Below, in pieces: positions 18,026-30,582 of a stretch of DNA of 64,000 nucleotides (position 1 is its first letter; each line of letters starts with the position of its first letter). The DNA is taken from assembly GCF_900102675.1 (NCBI RefSeq), contig NZ_FMYX01000002.1:248001-312000 (forward strand). The letters are read 5' to 3'. Source of the DNA: Pseudomonas guariconensis. Its GTDB lineage: Bacteria > Pseudomonadota > Gammaproteobacteria > Pseudomonadales > Pseudomonadaceae. The translations under genes were made by a program, and so were the position numbers. Under the pieces are notes generated by a model, which worked only from the letters and a program-made list of their open reading frames with translations, ran no database searches and was not told the origin of the DNA.

Positions 18026-18760
18026 CTACAGCACCTGACGCAGGAAGGCCTGGGCGCGCAGGTCTTTGGGAGCCGCGAAGAACTGCTGGGGCGGGGAGTC
18101 TTCGAGGAGCTTGCCGTGGTCGAAGAACAGCACGCGGTCGGCCACTTCACGGGCAAAGCCCATTTCGTGGGTCACGCAGACCATGGTCATGCCTTCCTGG
18201 GCCAGGGTCTTCATGACATCCAGTACCTCGCCGACCATTTCCGGGTCCAGCGCCGAGGTGGGTTCATCGAACAGCATCACCTTCGGCTCCATCGCCAGGG
18301 CTCGGGCGATGGCCACGCGCTGCTGCTGGCCACCGGAAAGGCGCGAAGGGTATTCGTTGGCTTTCTGGGCAATGCCGACCTTCTCCAGCAGCGCGCGCGC
18401 CTTGGCTTCGCGCTCGGCTTTGCCACGTTTGCGCACCACCTTCTGGGCCAGGCACAGGTTCTCGAGCACCGTCATGTGCGGGAACAGGTTGAAATGCTGG
18501 AACACCATGCCGACTTCGCGGCGGTAGGCGTTGATGTCGGTCTTCGGATCATCCAGCTGCAGGCCGTCGATGGACACATGGCCATCATCGAAATGCTCCA
18601 GGCCGTTCAGGCAACGCAGGAAGGTCGACTTGCCCGAGCCTGACGGCCCAAGCACCACCACCACTTCGCCCTTGGCCACGCGAGTGGAGACGTTGTCCAC
18701 CGCGCGCACCACCTGGCCACGGGTGTCGAAGACTTTTACCAGATCACGGACTTCAATCAC
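18026..18760 (-). CDS. Polar amino-acid ABC transporter ATP-binding protein
   Basis: This cytoplasmic ATPase belongs to the GlnQ/HisP type. Walker A is G-P-S-G-S-G-K-S, the signature is L-S-G-G-Q-Q-Q-R and Walker B is [12 protein letters not shown], with the H-loop in V-T-H-E-M. The GTG at 18760 is chosen because GGAGG lies at 18771-18775, 10 bases upstream; a TTG at 18769 would be only one base from it. That gives 244 residues beginning M-I-E-V-R-D-L. It overlaps the permease stop and is the third gene of a binding protein-permease-ATPase operon. The substrate is probably a polar or acidic amino acid but cannot be fixed from sequence. Confidence 0.95.
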   Translation of the reverse strand: MIEVRDLVKVFDTRGQVVRAVDNVSTRVAKGEVVVVLGPSGSGKSTFLRCLNGLEHFDDGHVSIDGLQLDDPKTDINAYRREVGMVFQHFNLFPHMTVLENLCLAQKVVRKRGKAEREAKARALLEKVGIAQKANEYPSRLSGGQQQRVAIARALAMEPKVMLFDEPTSALDPEMVGEVLDVMKTLAQEGMTMVCVTHEMGFAREVADRVLFFDHGKLLEDSPPQQFFAAPKDLRAQAFLRQVL

Positions 18761-19715
18761 TTTGCGCAAGCCTCCGCTCGAGCCGGCTGGCCATGTGCGA
18801 CAGCGGCAGGTTGATCAGCAGGTACAGGCCTGCCACGCAGAACCAGATCTCGAAGGTCGAGAACGAGGTGGTGATAGCCTCGCGGCCGCTCTTGGTCAGT
18901 TCGGTGATGGCGATCACCGAGACCAGCGAGGTGTCCTTGACCAGGCTGATGAACTGGCCGGCCAGCGGTGGCAGCACGCGCTTGAACGCCTGGGGCAGGA
19001 TCACGTGACGCATCGACTGGCTGGCGTTCAGGCCCAGCGAGCGTGCCGCTTCGTTCTGCCCCTTGGCGATCGACTGCACACCGGCGCGCACGATCTCGGC
19101 TACGTAGGCGCCAGTGAACAACGCCAACGCCGCCACCCCCGCGAATTCCCGGGACAGGTTGAGCACGGTGCCGATAAAGAAGTAGAAAATGAAGATCTGC
19201 ACCAGCAGCGGTGTGCCGCGTACCAGCTCGACATAGACGGTGGAAAGATCGCGCAGGGTCGGGTTGTTCGACAGCCGGCACAAACCGGCGAACAGGCCGA
19301 TCACCAAGCCCAAGGCGCCGGACACTACCGAGATCCATAGGGTGGTCCACAGGCCCCAGGTCAAGGGGCCAATGGCCCACTGGCGGGTCACGCCGATCTG
19401 GTCGCCCTCGGCGACGTCATCGCCACGGCTCAGCAGCAGGCTGTCCTTGGCGACGGTGACGACCTGCTGACCGCCGCTTTCATCCTTGAGCGTCACGCGG
19501 GCGGTGTCGCCCGAGAGGGTGATGTCTTCGACAGAGCCGTTTTCAGCGGCGCGCTGCGCTTCTTCGGCCTGGTAGGCGAAATATTGGGGAACGCGGTTCC
19601 AGCGCCACTCGTAGGAAATCATCGAGGTGGCCAGGTAGAGGCTGAACGCCAGCCCCACCAGGACCAGCGCGGTCAACCCGTGCCAGGGCCACTGGGCTTT
19701 CTTGTGCTTGATCAA
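18753..19715 (-). CDS. Polar amino-acid ABC transporter permease with N-terminal insert
   Basis: This inner-membrane permease is about 320 residues. The C-terminal BPD-type permease domain has the [16 protein letters not shown] loop contacting the ATPase, plus R-G-T-P-L-L-V-Q near the domain start. Between the first membrane helix and this domain lies about 85 hydrophilic residues ([13 protein letters not shown] and following), predicted periplasmic. The start is TTG at 19715, with GGAG 8 bases upstream, giving M-I-K-H-K-K; a farther upstream start at 19760 lies inside an intergenic repeat. Only one permease gene is present, so it probably acts as a homodimer. Confidence 0.93.
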   Translation of the reverse strand: MIKHKKAQWPWHGLTALVLVGLAFSLYLATSMISYEWRWNRVPQYFAYQAEEAQRAAENGSVEDITLSGDTARVTLKDESGGQQVVTVAKDSLLLSRGDDVAEGDQIGVTRQWAIGPLTWGLWTTLWISVVSGALGLVIGLFAGLCRLSNNPTLRDLSTVYVELVRGTPLLVQIFIFYFFIGTVLNLSREFAGVAALALFTGAYVAEIVRAGVQSIAKGQNEAARSLGLNASQSMRHVILPQAFKRVLPPLAGQFISLVKDTSLVSVIAITELTKSGREAITTSFSTFEIWFCVAGLYLLINLPLSHMASRLERRLAQSD

Positions 19716-19730
19716 TTGGGGTACTCCAGA

Positions 19731-19819
19731 AAGCGGCAAGCCGCAAGCAACACGCGGCAAGAACAGGCCAAGCGTAGGCTCTGTTTCATCTTGCAGCGTG
19801 CAGCTTGCGGCTTGTAGCT
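19731..19819. repeat. Long intergenic inverted repeat within the ABC operon
   Basis: Arms 19731-19761 and 19790-19819 pair over about 30 bases with a few mismatches (core CTTGC-GCGTG-GCTTGCGGCTTG). It lies between the binding-protein stop and the permease start. It could attenuate transcription so that the binding protein is made in excess. It shares GC-TGCAAG-like motifs with the repeats at 9648 and 55392. Confidence 0.7.
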
Positions 19820-19824
19820 ACTGC

Positions 19825-20625
19825 TTATTCCATGTCCTTCAGCCAGTCTTTGTTCTTGAACCACTTGTCGTGAATACGATCGTAGGTCCCGTCGTTCTTG
19901 ATCTGGTGCAGGAAGTTGTTGATGAAGTTGATGCTGTCGTAGTCGCCCTTCTTCAGACCGAAGGCAAGCGGCTCGTAGGTGAACGGCTCTTCGAGGAACA
20001 GCAGCTTGCCGGCACCGGCCTTCTCGACCGCTACCACGTTGTACGGGGCGTCGTAGACGAAAGCATCGGCCTTGCCGTTGACCACGTCCATCACGCCCTC
20101 TTGCTCGTTGTCGTAACCGTGATACTTGGCCTTGCTGATGAGTTTCTTGGAAACCATCTCGCCGGTGGTGCCGAGCTTGGAGGTGATGCGGTACTTCTCG
20201 TTGTTCAGGTCCTTGTAGGACTTGATCTCGCCCGCGAGTTCCTTGCGGATCAGCAGGGTCTGGCCGACGACGATGAAGGGTTCGCTGAAGTTCAGGCGCA
20301 GGTTGCGCTCCTGGGTCAGAGTCATGCCGCTGCCGATCATGTCGAACTTATCGGTCAGCAGGGCTGGGATGATGCCGTCATAGGCGGTGGAGACGGTTTC
20401 CAGCTTGACGCCCATGGACTTGGCCATGGCTTTGAGGATGTCCACCTCGAAACCGATGATCTCGCCACGCTTGTTGGTCATTTCGAAGGGCATGTAGGTC
20501 GGGTCCATACCGACCCGCAAGGTACCGCGTTTGACGGCGTCTTCGATGGCGCCCGCCTGGGCGGCGGTGACGGCGACCAGTGCGGTGACACCGACCAGCA
20601 GTCGCGACAGGTATTTCTTCATCAT
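19825..20625 (-). CDS. Polar amino-acid ABC transporter periplasmic binding protein
   Basis: This 266-residue solute-binding protein of family 3 has a clear signal peptide (M-M-K-K-Y-L-S-R-L-L ... V-T-A-A-Q-A, cleavage near residue 25). The mature start G-T-L-R-V-G-M-D-P-T-Y-M-P-F-E and the G-F-E-V-D-I-L-K-A-M-A motif are diagnostic. The ATG at 20625 has AGGGGA about 8 bases upstream. It is the first gene of the operon, and the repeat after it may favour its higher expression. The exact ligand is unknown. Confidence 0.95.
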   Translation of the reverse strand: MMKKYLSRLLVGVTALVAVTAAQAGAIEDAVKRGTLRVGMDPTYMPFEMTNKRGEIIGFEVDILKAMAKSMGVKLETVSTAYDGIIPALLTDKFDMIGSGMTLTQERNLRLNFSEPFIVVGQTLLIRKELAGEIKSYKDLNNEKYRITSKLGTTGEMVSKKLISKAKYHGYDNEQEGVMDVVNGKADAFVYDAPYNVVAVEKAGAGKLLFLEEPFTYEPLAFGLKKGDYDSINFINNFLHQIKNDGTYDRIHDKWFKNKDWLKDME

Positions 20626-20842
20626 TACCAAGTCCCCTAGCAAAGTGTTGCGAATTTTATTGTTGGAAAGGTCGATAGACCGATACGCAATATCGAGAGG
20701 GATGCTAACGCATGCGCGGCCTAGGACCTAGAGCCGGGGGGGACATTGTTGGCCAAAATAGAGACACAGGCCCTGGCCGCAGGCTTCAGCAGCCTCCACA
20801 GGTTCGGTGAAGACACCGGAGGACTCTGGCGAAGCCTGGGAA

Positions 20843-20863
20843 AAGGGCCGCAAAGCGGCCCTT
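20843..20863 (-). terminator. Intrinsic terminator of opgGH
   Basis: AAGGGCCGC and GCGGCCCTT form a perfect 9-base stem with a 3-base loop, followed on the minus strand by TTTT. It lies 7 bases past the opgH stop. Confidence 0.88.
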
Positions 20864-20869
20864 GGGGAA

Positions 20870-23435
<2,566 letters not shown>

Positions 23436-23443
<8 letters not shown>

Positions 23444-25157
23444 CGGCAGGCAACTGATAGCTCCAGGTCTCGGTCATCACTTTTTCGGTGGTGGCCGGTG
23501 CCCCGTTGGTGGGTGCCGCATCGGCGGCAGGTTGTTCAGCCTTGGCGGCTTTCTCGGCCTTGGCGTGCTTGGCTGCGGCCTTGTCCTGCTTGCCTTCCTT
23601 GGCCGGTTTGGCCGGTTCCACCGGAACGTCACGCACCAGTGCGGCGCGCATCTCGGTGGACTTGCTCGGATCCTTGACCTTCAGTCGCAGGGTCAGGCGC
23701 CAGCCCTTGGTTTCAGGGTTATAGCGCAGGTTGTTCTCGACCACCTCGGCGTTGTCGCCGACGCTGACCTGGCTGCGCAGGGCGGTGTCTTCCGGCAGGG
23801 CGGCCAGGGTCGGCCCCTCGAAGTCGACCAGGAAAGCCACGCTGCCATCGGCTTCGCGGATCAAATTGGACTGTTTCACATCACCAGTGGAGCGCATGGT
23901 CTTCTTGACCCAGCCCAGCTCTGGCGAGTGCAGTTGGGACTCGTTGATGGTCCAGCGCAGGCGGTACTCGAACTCCATCGGCTTGCCAGGCTCAGGCAGC
24001 TTTTCTGGGCTCCAGAAGGCCACGATGTTGTCGTTGGTCTCGTCGGCGGTCGGAATCTCGACCAGGTCGACGGTGCCCTTGCCCCAGTCGCCACGCGGCT
24101 CGACCCAGGCGCTTGGACGCTTCTGGTAGTTGTCGTCGAGGTCTTCGTAGGCGCTGAACTCACGTTGGCGCTGCAGCAGGCCGAAACCACGGGGGTTCTC
24201 CACGCTGAAGCTGCTCACGGCCAAATGCTTGGGATTGTTAAGCGGGCGCCACAGCCATTCGCCGTTGCCCGCGTGGATCGACAGGCCCTCGGAGTCGTGC
24301 AGGGCCGGGCGGTAATTGAGGACCTTGGACGGCTGGTTGGCGCCGAACAGGAACATGCTGGTCAGCGGGGCAACGCCCAGGCGGCTGACATGGTCACGCA
24401 GGAAGACCTTGGACTTGACGTCCAGTAGGGTATCGCTGCCTGGACGCAGGGTCAGCTTGTAGGCGCCGGTGGAGCGTGGCGAATCCAGCAGGGCGTAGAT
24501 CACCAGGTGCTTGTCGGTCGGCTTTGGCTTTTCGACCCAGAACTCGGTGAAGCGCGGGAATTCCTCGCCCGACGGCAGCGCGGTGTCGATGGCCAGGCCA
24601 CGGGCGGACAGGCCATACACGTGGCCCTTGCCGACGACGCGGAAATAGCTGGCGCCAAGCAGGGTCATGATCTCGTCCTGCTTGTCGGCCTTGTTGATCG
24701 GATAGAGCACGCGGAAACCGGCATAGCCGAGGTTTTCGACGGTCTTGGGGTCGTGCGGGACGTCGCCGAACTCGAAGCGGCTCGGGTCGTACTTGATTTC
24801 TTCGACCTTGGTGGCGGTGACCTGGTTGATCTTCACCGGCGTGTCGAAGTGCATGCCCTGATGGTAGAAGGACAGTTTGAACGGCGTCTTGTCCTTGGCC
24901 CACTCGGCCTTTTCCTGGATGAAACGGATTTTCTGGTAGTCCCCGAACTTCATGTCACGGAAGACCGCTGGCAGGTTGCTCTTCGGTGCTTCGTACTTCT
25001 GACCGGCGAGATCCTTTGCCTTGGCTGCAACATCGTCAAGATTGAATGCCCAAAGCTGGCCAGCGCTCATCAGGCCAACCAGCGCGACGCCTGCCGCCAG
25101 GGCCTTGCGAAGCCGATTTCCGGGGATTCTTTGTGCAATACAGGGACTAACAATCAC
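23436..25157 (-). CDS. opgG: Periplasmic glucans biosynthesis protein OpgG
   Basis: OpgG is a periplasmic protein required, with OpgH, for making osmoregulated glucans, probably forming the beta-1,6 branches. The start is GTG at 25157, giving M-I-V-S-P-C and a signal peptide ending A-G-Q-L-W-A before F-N-L-D-D-V. GAGG lies about 7 bases upstream. The body shows the family motifs [14 protein letters not shown] and [14 protein letters not shown]. The 573-residue length exceeds E. coli OpgG because of a Lys/Ala-rich stretch near the C-terminus (about 510-555) before a final T-E-T-W-S-Y-Q-L-P. Confidence 0.96.
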
Positions 25158-25293
25158 GAGCAACCCTCGCCGAAAACAGATCATGAAACCAACGGCCAGC
25201 GACCAATGCCGGGTTGGCGAGCACTGTTCGGACCCCGTAAGGGCCTAATGATTCCCCAAACGGTTCCAGACAGTGCTCGAGTCAGAGTGAAAC

Positions 25294-25313
25294 GAGCCTA
25301 CGAACGTAGGCTC
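25294..25313. promoter_or_regulatory. Palindrome upstream of opgG
   Basis: GAGCCTAC-GAAC-GTAGGCTC is a perfect 8-base inverted repeat with a 4-base loop, about 140 bases upstream of opgG in the gap shared with the end of dtd. It may be a protein site or an RNA hairpin in the opgG leader. Confidence 0.35.
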
Positions 25314-25420
25314 ACGCAGCGCGCGATTATCCAGCAGGGCGCGTTACAACGCATCAGGCTGAAACAACTATTTATCGTACAAACCCACTTGTTTTCCTTC
25401 AAACAAGGGGTTTTTTAACC

Positions 25421-25858
25421 TCATATTTGTAACATAAATGTTACGGGGCCATCATTGACCAAATGCACCTGCATGTCCGCCCCGAATCGGCCGCTGGCGA
25501 CATCGCCATGGGCGGCGCGGGCCCGCTCAAGAAGATAGTCGAATATCTCGACGCCGAGCGCTGGCGGCGCAGCGGTGGAGAAGCTGGGACGCATGCCATT
25601 GCGAGTGTCGGCGGCCAGGGTGAACTGGGACACCAGCAGCAGGCCGCCGCCGATGTCCTTAAGGGACAGGTTCATCTTGCCCTGGGGGTCGCTGAATACC
25701 CGGTAGTTGAGCAGCTTGTGCAGAAGCTTGTCGGCGTGCTCACGGGTATCCCCCGGCTCGACGGCCACCAGCACCAGCAGGCCCTGATCGATCGAGCCGA
25801 CGATTTGGCCCTCTACCTCGACGCGCGCACCGCGTACGCGCTGCAGCAGCCCTTTCAT
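25421..25858 (-). CDS. dtd: D-aminoacyl-tRNA deacylase Dtd
   Basis: Dtd hydrolyses D-amino acids (and glycine) mischarged on tRNA, a translation quality-control step. The protein is 145 residues, with the two active-site motifs S-Q-F-T-L-A-A-D near 77-84 and N-D-G-P-V-T near 135-140, which include the cis Gly-Pro dipeptide. The gene overlaps the pip stop by four bases, so pip-dtd are co-translated. Confidence 0.97.
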   Translation of the reverse strand: MKGLLQRVRGARVEVEGQIVGSIDQGLLVLVAVEPGDTREHADKLLHKLLNYRVFSDPQGKMNLSLKDIGGGLLLVSQFTLAADTRNGMRPSFSTAAPPALGVEIFDYLLERARAAHGDVASGRFGADMQVHLVNDGPVTFMLQI

Positions 25859-26826
25859 GCTTCTTCCAGAGGCAGGTCGAGCAGGCGCCGGGCCATCTGG
25901 TCGGCAGCGCGCACCAAGGCGTCGGTGATCCCCGGCTCGGAGGCGGCGTGGCCTGCGTCGCGGATCACCTTTAGCTCGCTGTTGGGCCAGGCTTGGTGCA
26001 ACGCCCAGGCGTTATCCAGCGGGCAGATCACATCATAGCGACCATGGACGATCACTGCCGGCAAATGGGCGATCTTCGGCAAGTCGCGGATCAACTGGTC
26101 CGGCTCGAGGAAGGCGTTGTTCATGAAGTAGTGGCACTCGATACGCGCGATGGACAGCGCGCGCTGCGGCTCGGAGAAGCGATCGACCACCAGAGGGTTG
26201 GGACGCAGGGTCGCGGTCCGGCCTTCCCAGGTCGACCAGGCCTTGGCCGCGTGCATCTGGGCAATCTGGTCGTTGCCGGTCAGGCGCTTGTGGAAGGCCT
26301 TGACCAAGTCGCCCCGCTCCTCCGGCGGAATCGGCGCGATGTAGTCCTGCCAATAATCGGGGAACAGGCGGCTGGCGCCTTCCTGGTAGAACCATTGGAT
26401 CTCCTGCGGGCGGCACAGGAAGATGCCGCGCAGGATCAGGCCATGGACCCGCTCGGGGTGGGTCTGGGCATAGGCCAGGGCCAGGGTGGAGCCCCAGGAG
26501 CCGCCGAACAGCACCCACTTGTCGATGCCCAGGTGCTCACGGATGCGCTCCAGGTCCTCGACCAGGTGCCAGGTGGTGTTGTTTTCCAGGCTCGCATGCG
26601 GAGTCGATCGGCCACAGCCGCGCTGGTCGAAGGTGATGATGCGGTAGAGGGTAGGGTCGAAGTAGCAACGGCTCTGGGCATCGCAGCCCGCGCCGGGGCC
26701 ACCGTGGATGAATACCACCGGCAGACCTTCTGGCGATCCGCTTTCGTCTACATACAGCACATGCGGTGCTTCCACGGCCAGATCGTGCCGGGCGTAGGGT
26801 TTGATCTGCGGGTACAGGGTCTGCAT
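25855..26826 (-). CDS. pip: Proline iminopeptidase Pip
   Basis: Pip is an alpha/beta-hydrolase of peptidase family S33 that removes N-terminal proline from peptides. The 323-residue protein has the oxyanion H-G-G-P-G motif at 41-45, the nucleophile Ser110 in G-G-S-W-G-S, Asp265 in H-G-R-Y-D and His293 in D-A-G-H-A. The ATG at 26826 starts M-Q-T-L-Y-P and has GGAG 6 bases upstream. An earlier in-frame start at 26892 was rejected. No signal peptide, so it is cytoplasmic. Confidence 0.97.
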   Translation of the reverse strand: MQTLYPQIKPYARHDLAVEAPHVLYVDESGSPEGLPVVFIHGGPGAGCDAQSRCYFDPTLYRIITFDQRGCGRSTPHASLENNTTWHLVEDLERIREHLGIDKWVLFGGSWGSTLALAYAQTHPERVHGLILRGIFLCRPQEIQWFYQEGASRLFPDYWQDYIAPIPPEERGDLVKAFHKRLTGNDQIAQMHAAKAWSTWEGRTATLRPNPLVVDRFSEPQRALSIARIECHYFMNNAFLEPDQLIRDLPKIAHLPAVIVHGRYDVICPLDNAWALHQAWPNSELKVIRDAGHAASEPGITDALVRAADQMARRLLDLPLEEA

Positions 26827-26928
26827 TGCGCACTCCGTGTGAGGATTTAATCTGCCGCCTGGCATCATAAACCTGAATTGCGCTTTGAGCATGTGTCACG
26901 GTGAAACAGGTGGATGTGTGCGGGGCCG

Positions 26929-26993
26929 TTCGCGGGAATCCCCGCTTCCACGGCTCTGGCGATGAACCTGTGGAAGCGGGTAGACCGGCGAAC
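26929..26993. repeat. REP-type inverted repeat pair
   Basis: TTCGCGGGAATCCCCGCTTCCACGG at 26929-26953 faces CCTGTGGAAGCGGGTAGACC (and onward) at 26968-26993. It separates hutG from pip; the two arms are slightly diverged from each other. Confidence 0.75.
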
Positions 26994-27005
26994 AGGACAG
27001 CGGAC

Positions 27006-27809
27006 CTACCGCCCGTAGCGCTCCCTGCCCCAGGCCAGGACGGCCTCGAGCAACTGCTTGAGCACCACTTGGGTCGGCTGGGCCAGGTCCTCGCGGTACT
27101 TGAACGGCTCGAGCTCTTCCATATAGGTGCTCTGCGCCAGCTCCAGTTGCACCGCATGGATGTGGTTCGCCGGATCGCCGTAATGACGGGTGATGTGCCC
27201 ACCCTTGAAGCGCCCGTTGAGCACGCAGGTATAGCCCTGGGCCTGCGCGCAGACACCCAGCAGACGCTCGGCCAGGACCGGGTCACAGCTGGCGCCGCTG
27301 AAGGTCCCCAGGTTGAAGTCCGGCAGCTTGCCGTCGAACAGGTGTGGGATGACCGAGCGGATCGAGTGGGCATCCCACAACAGGGCATAGCCGTGAATCT
27401 CGCGCAGGCGCGCGAGCTCCTGGCGGATCGTATCGTGGTAAGGACGCCAGATGTGCTCCAGGTAGCCTTTGCGCTCATCGGCTGAGGGTTCCTGGCCCGC
27501 CTTGAACAACGGCTCACCCTCGAACAGCGTCGCCGGGTACAGGCCTGTGGTGGCGCCGGCGTACAACGGTTTGTCGTCATCCGGGCGGTTCAGGTCGATG
27601 ACGAACCGCGAATACTGGGCGGCCACCACGCTGGCACCCAGGTCCCTGGCGAAATCGTACAGACGTGGGATGTGCCAGTCGGTGTCTGGCAGGCTGCGCG
27701 CCTGCTCGACCAAGCCGTCACGCACGGCGTCGGTCAGGCCAAGGCCTGCGTGAGGCATGCTGATCAGCAGCGGCAGCTGGCCCTGGTGAAAACTCAATAC
27801 CTTGTCCAT
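27006..27809 (-). CDS. hutG: N-formylglutamate deformylase HutG
   Basis: HutG hydrolyses N-formylglutamate to glutamate and formate, the last step of the five-step histidine pathway used by Pseudomonas. The protein is 267 residues. It has the family features I-S-M-P-H-A-G, D-L-N-R-P, W-D-A-H-S-I-R-S and F-K-G-G-H-I-T-R-H-Y-G, which hold the metal-binding His/Asp residues. GAGGG lies just before the ATG. It is the last gene of the minus-strand hut run, starting 10 bases after the hutI stop. Confidence 0.96.
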   Translation of the reverse strand: MDKVLSFHQGQLPLLISMPHAGLGLTDAVRDGLVEQARSLPDTDWHIPRLYDFARDLGASVVAAQYSRFVIDLNRPDDDKPLYAGATTGLYPATLFEGEPLFKAGQEPSADERKGYLEHIWRPYHDTIRQELARLREIHGYALLWDAHSIRSVIPHLFDGKLPDFNLGTFSGASCDPVLAERLLGVCAQAQGYTCVLNGRFKGGHITRHYGDPANHIHAVQLELAQSTYMEELEPFKYREDLAQPTQVVLKQLLEAVLAWGRERYGR

Positions 27810-27819
27810 GTGCCCTCAC

Positions 27820-29025
27820 TCAGTTGGATATCTCATGACCCAGGCGCACCACCCGCTTGGGCAGGTCGCCGCCGAGCCAATAGCTCAGATCCGCCGGGCG
27901 CTCGATCTGCCAGGCGATGAAATCCGCGACCTTGCCCACCTCAAGCGAGCCATGGCTTTCGCCCAACCCCAAGGCCGTGGCCGCATGCACGGTCACGCCC
28001 GCCAGGGCTTCTTCAGGCGTCATACGGAAGCAGGTGCAACCCATGTTCAGCATCAAGCGCAACGACAGCCCGGGCGAGGTGCCCGGATTGAGGTCGCTGG
28101 CAAGGGCGATCTTCACGCCATGGCGGCGCAAGGCATCCATCGGCGGCAACTGGGTTTCGCGCAGGAAGTAGAACGCGCCCGGCAACAGCACGGCGACAGT
28201 GCCGGCCTCGGCCATGGCGATGGCGTCTTCCTCGGTCATGAACTCCAGGTGGTCGGCCGACAGCGCCTGGTAGCGTGCCGCCAGGCTCGAGCCGTGCAGC
28301 GACGACAACTGCTCGGCATGCAGCTTGACCGGCAGGCCCAGTTCACTTGCCTTGATGAAGACTTTTTCGACCTGGGCCGGCGAGAACGCCAGGTGTTCGC
28401 AGAAGGCATCGACGGCGTCCACCAGGCCCTCTTCGGCCAGGGCCGGGAGCATTTCTTCGCAGATATGCGCAATGTAGTCATCCGCCCTGCCAGCATATTC
28501 TGGCGGCAGGGCGTGGGCGGCAAGGCAGGTGCTGCGCACGGTCAATGGCAGCTCCTCACCCAGACGCCGAGCGACCCTGAGCATCTTGCGCTCGTTGGCC
28601 AGGTCCAGGCCGTAGCCGGATTTTATCTCCAAGGTGGTCACGCCATCGCGCATCAACGCCTTGACCCGCTGACGAGCACTGGCCAGCAGCTCGTCTTCGC
28701 TGGCCGCGCGGGTCGCCCGTACGGTGCTGGCGATACCGCCGCCGTTGGCCGCGATCTCGGCATAGCTGACGCCCTGCAGGCGCTGCTCGAACTCACCGCT
28801 GCGATTGCCGCCGAACACCGCATGGGTATGGCAGTCGATCAGGCCCGGGGTGACCCAGGCGCCGCCCAGGTCCACCGTGCGCTCGGCACCGACCACGGGT
28901 ACCTCGCCACGCGGGCCGATCCACTCGATCAACCCGGCGTTGGTGACGATCGCGGCGTCCTCGATGATCGAGTAAAGGCCCTGGGCCATTGTCGCCACGT
29001 GGCAGTGCTGCCAGAGGGTTCTCAT
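27820..29025 (-). CDS. hutI: Imidazolonepropionase HutI
   Basis: HutI is the amidohydrolase opening imidazolone-5-propionate to N-formimino-L-glutamate. The protein is 401 residues. Metal-binding residues are in D-C-H-T-H-A-V near 65, the second His lies in K-L-H-A-E-Q near 240, and Asp in A-S-D-L-N-P-G near 315. The I-K-S-G-Y-G-L motif binds substrate. GGAG lies 7 bases before the start. It lies between hutT and hutG on the same strand. Confidence 0.97.
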   Translation of the reverse strand: MRTLWQHCHVATMAQGLYSIIEDAAIVTNAGLIEWIGPRGEVPVVGAERTVDLGGAWVTPGLIDCHTHAVFGGNRSGEFEQRLQGVSYAEIAANGGGIASTVRATRAASEDELLASARQRVKALMRDGVTTLEIKSGYGLDLANERKMLRVARRLGEELPLTVRSTCLAAHALPPEYAGRADDYIAHICEEMLPALAEEGLVDAVDAFCEHLAFSPAQVEKVFIKASELGLPVKLHAEQLSSLHGSSLAARYQALSADHLEFMTEEDAIAMAEAGTVAVLLPGAFYFLRETQLPPMDALRRHGVKIALASDLNPGTSPGLSLRLMLNMGCTCFRMTPEEALAGVTVHAATALGLGESHGSLEVGKVADFIAWQIERPADLSYWLGGDLPKRVVRLGHEISN

Positions 29026-29040
29026 AAGCGTTCTCCGTGA

Positions 29041-30438
29041 CTAGCGGTGCAGCTCGGCCGGCTCGCGAACCCGTTGGCCCTGCCCTGCCCGTGGCTTGCA
29101 CCACAGCAGGTAGGAGGCCACCAGGAACACCACCCAAATCACGCCGACGATCAACGCGGCCTGAGTGTCCGGGAAGTAACCGAGCACACCAAAGATGAAC
29201 AACATGAAGGCAATGGCCATTGCCGGCCCATAAGGCCAGAACGGTACCGGGAATTTCAGCTCGGCGATCTGCTCGCGTGTCATGCTGCGGCGCATGGCCA
29301 CCTGACTCATCAGGATCATCAGCCATACCCACACGGTGGCGAAGGTGGCGATCGAGGCGATCAGCAGGAACACGTTCTCTGGGATCACGTAGTTGAGCAC
29401 CACGCCGATCAGCAACGCAGCGCCCATCACCAGCACGGTCATCCACGGCACGCCGTGCTTGGACAGCTTGCCGAAGCTGCGAGGCGCATGGCCTTGCTGG
29501 GCCAGGCCATACATCATGCGGCCAGCGCCGAAGATGTCACTGTTGATGGCCGAGACGGCCGCCGAAATCACCACGATGTTCAGCACCGCGGCCGCCGAGC
29601 CGATGCCCAGGTTGCTGAAGATCTGCACGAACGGGCTGCCTTGGCTGCCGATCTGCGGCCACGGGTAAAGGCACATCAGTACGAACAGGGTCAGCACGTA
29701 GAAGAGCAGGATACGCAGCGGTACAGCGTTGATCGCCTTGGGAATGACGCGTTGAGGATCTTTCGCCTCACCGGCGGTGACGCCAATGATCTCGATGCCG
29801 CCAAAGGCGAACATCACCACCGCGAAACAGGCGATCAGACCGCTGATGCCGTTGGGCATGAAGCCGCCGTGGCTGAACAGGTTGCTCACACCGACAGTGG
29901 CACCAGTGCTGGCCTGGCCCATGCCGAAGATCATGATGCCGAAACCTGCCAGGATCATCGCCACGATGGCGCCGACCTTGAGCAGCGATAGCCAGAACTC
30001 CATCTCACCGAAAACCTTGACGTTGCACAGGTTAAGGCCGCCGATGATGAAGACGATGCCCAGCACCCAGATCCAGCGGGCTACTTCCGGGAACCAGAAG
30101 CCCATGTAGATCCCGAACGCGGTGACATCGGCGATGGCGACGATGACCATCTCGAAGGCGTAGGTCCAGCCGAGGATGAAGCCCGCCATGGGGCCGAGGT
30201 AGGTACTGGCGTAGTGACCGAAGGAGCCGGCCACCGGATTGTGCACGGCCATCTCGCCGAGGGCCCGCATGACCATGAAGACCGCCGCGCCACCGATCAA
30301 GTAGGCCAGCAGCACTGCCGGGCCGGCCATCTGGATGGCCGATGCCGAACCGTAGAACAGCCCGGTACCGATCGCGGAACCGAGCGCCATGAAACGAATG
30401 TGCCGAGCCGTTAGCCCGCGCTTGAGACCTTCTTGCAT
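29041..30438 (-). CDS. hutT: Histidine permease HutT (APC superfamily)
   Basis: This 465-residue inner-membrane amino-acid transporter has about 12 hydrophobic segments. The N-terminal [26 protein letters not shown] signature marks the amino acid permease family of the APC superfamily. Its place between hutH and hutI supports histidine as the substrate, as for HutT of P. putida; sequence alone would also allow proline-type permeases (ProY). The first codons follow an AAGGGTG ribosome site. Confidence 0.9.
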   Translation of the reverse strand: MQEGLKRGLTARHIRFMALGSAIGTGLFYGSASAIQMAGPAVLLAYLIGGAAVFMVMRALGEMAVHNPVAGSFGHYASTYLGPMAGFILGWTYAFEMVIVAIADVTAFGIYMGFWFPEVARWIWVLGIVFIIGGLNLCNVKVFGEMEFWLSLLKVGAIVAMILAGFGIMIFGMGQASTGATVGVSNLFSHGGFMPNGISGLIACFAVVMFAFGGIEIIGVTAGEAKDPQRVIPKAINAVPLRILLFYVLTLFVLMCLYPWPQIGSQGSPFVQIFSNLGIGSAAAVLNIVVISAAVSAINSDIFGAGRMMYGLAQQGHAPRSFGKLSKHGVPWMTVLVMGAALLIGVVLNYVIPENVFLLIASIATFATVWVWLMILMSQVAMRRSMTREQIAELKFPVPFWPYGPAMAIAFMLFIFGVLGYFPDTQAALIVGVIWVVFLVASYLLWCKPRAGQGQRVREPAELHR

Positions 30439-30491
30439 TTCGCACCCTTATTATTGTTCTGCCGGTGATGGCTACAAGGGCCGCTTCGCCT

Positions 30492-30561
30492 CCCATCGCA
30501 GGCTTCGCCAGCGCCTCCAGGCAGTTGCGATCCTGCGGGCGCTGGCGAAGCCTGCGATGGG
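30492..30561. terminator. Long perfect inverted repeat between hutH and hutT
   Basis: A 24-base arm (30492-30515, core CATCGCAGGCTTCGCCAGCG) is perfectly inverted at 30538-30561 around a 22-base loop. GGGCCGC-type sequences flank both sides and can lengthen the stem. It sits just past the hutH stop and before hutT, so it probably ends or attenuates transcription there, or protects the hutUH mRNA end. Confidence 0.7.
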
Positions 30562-30582
30562 CCGCGAGCGGCCCCGAGGGTA

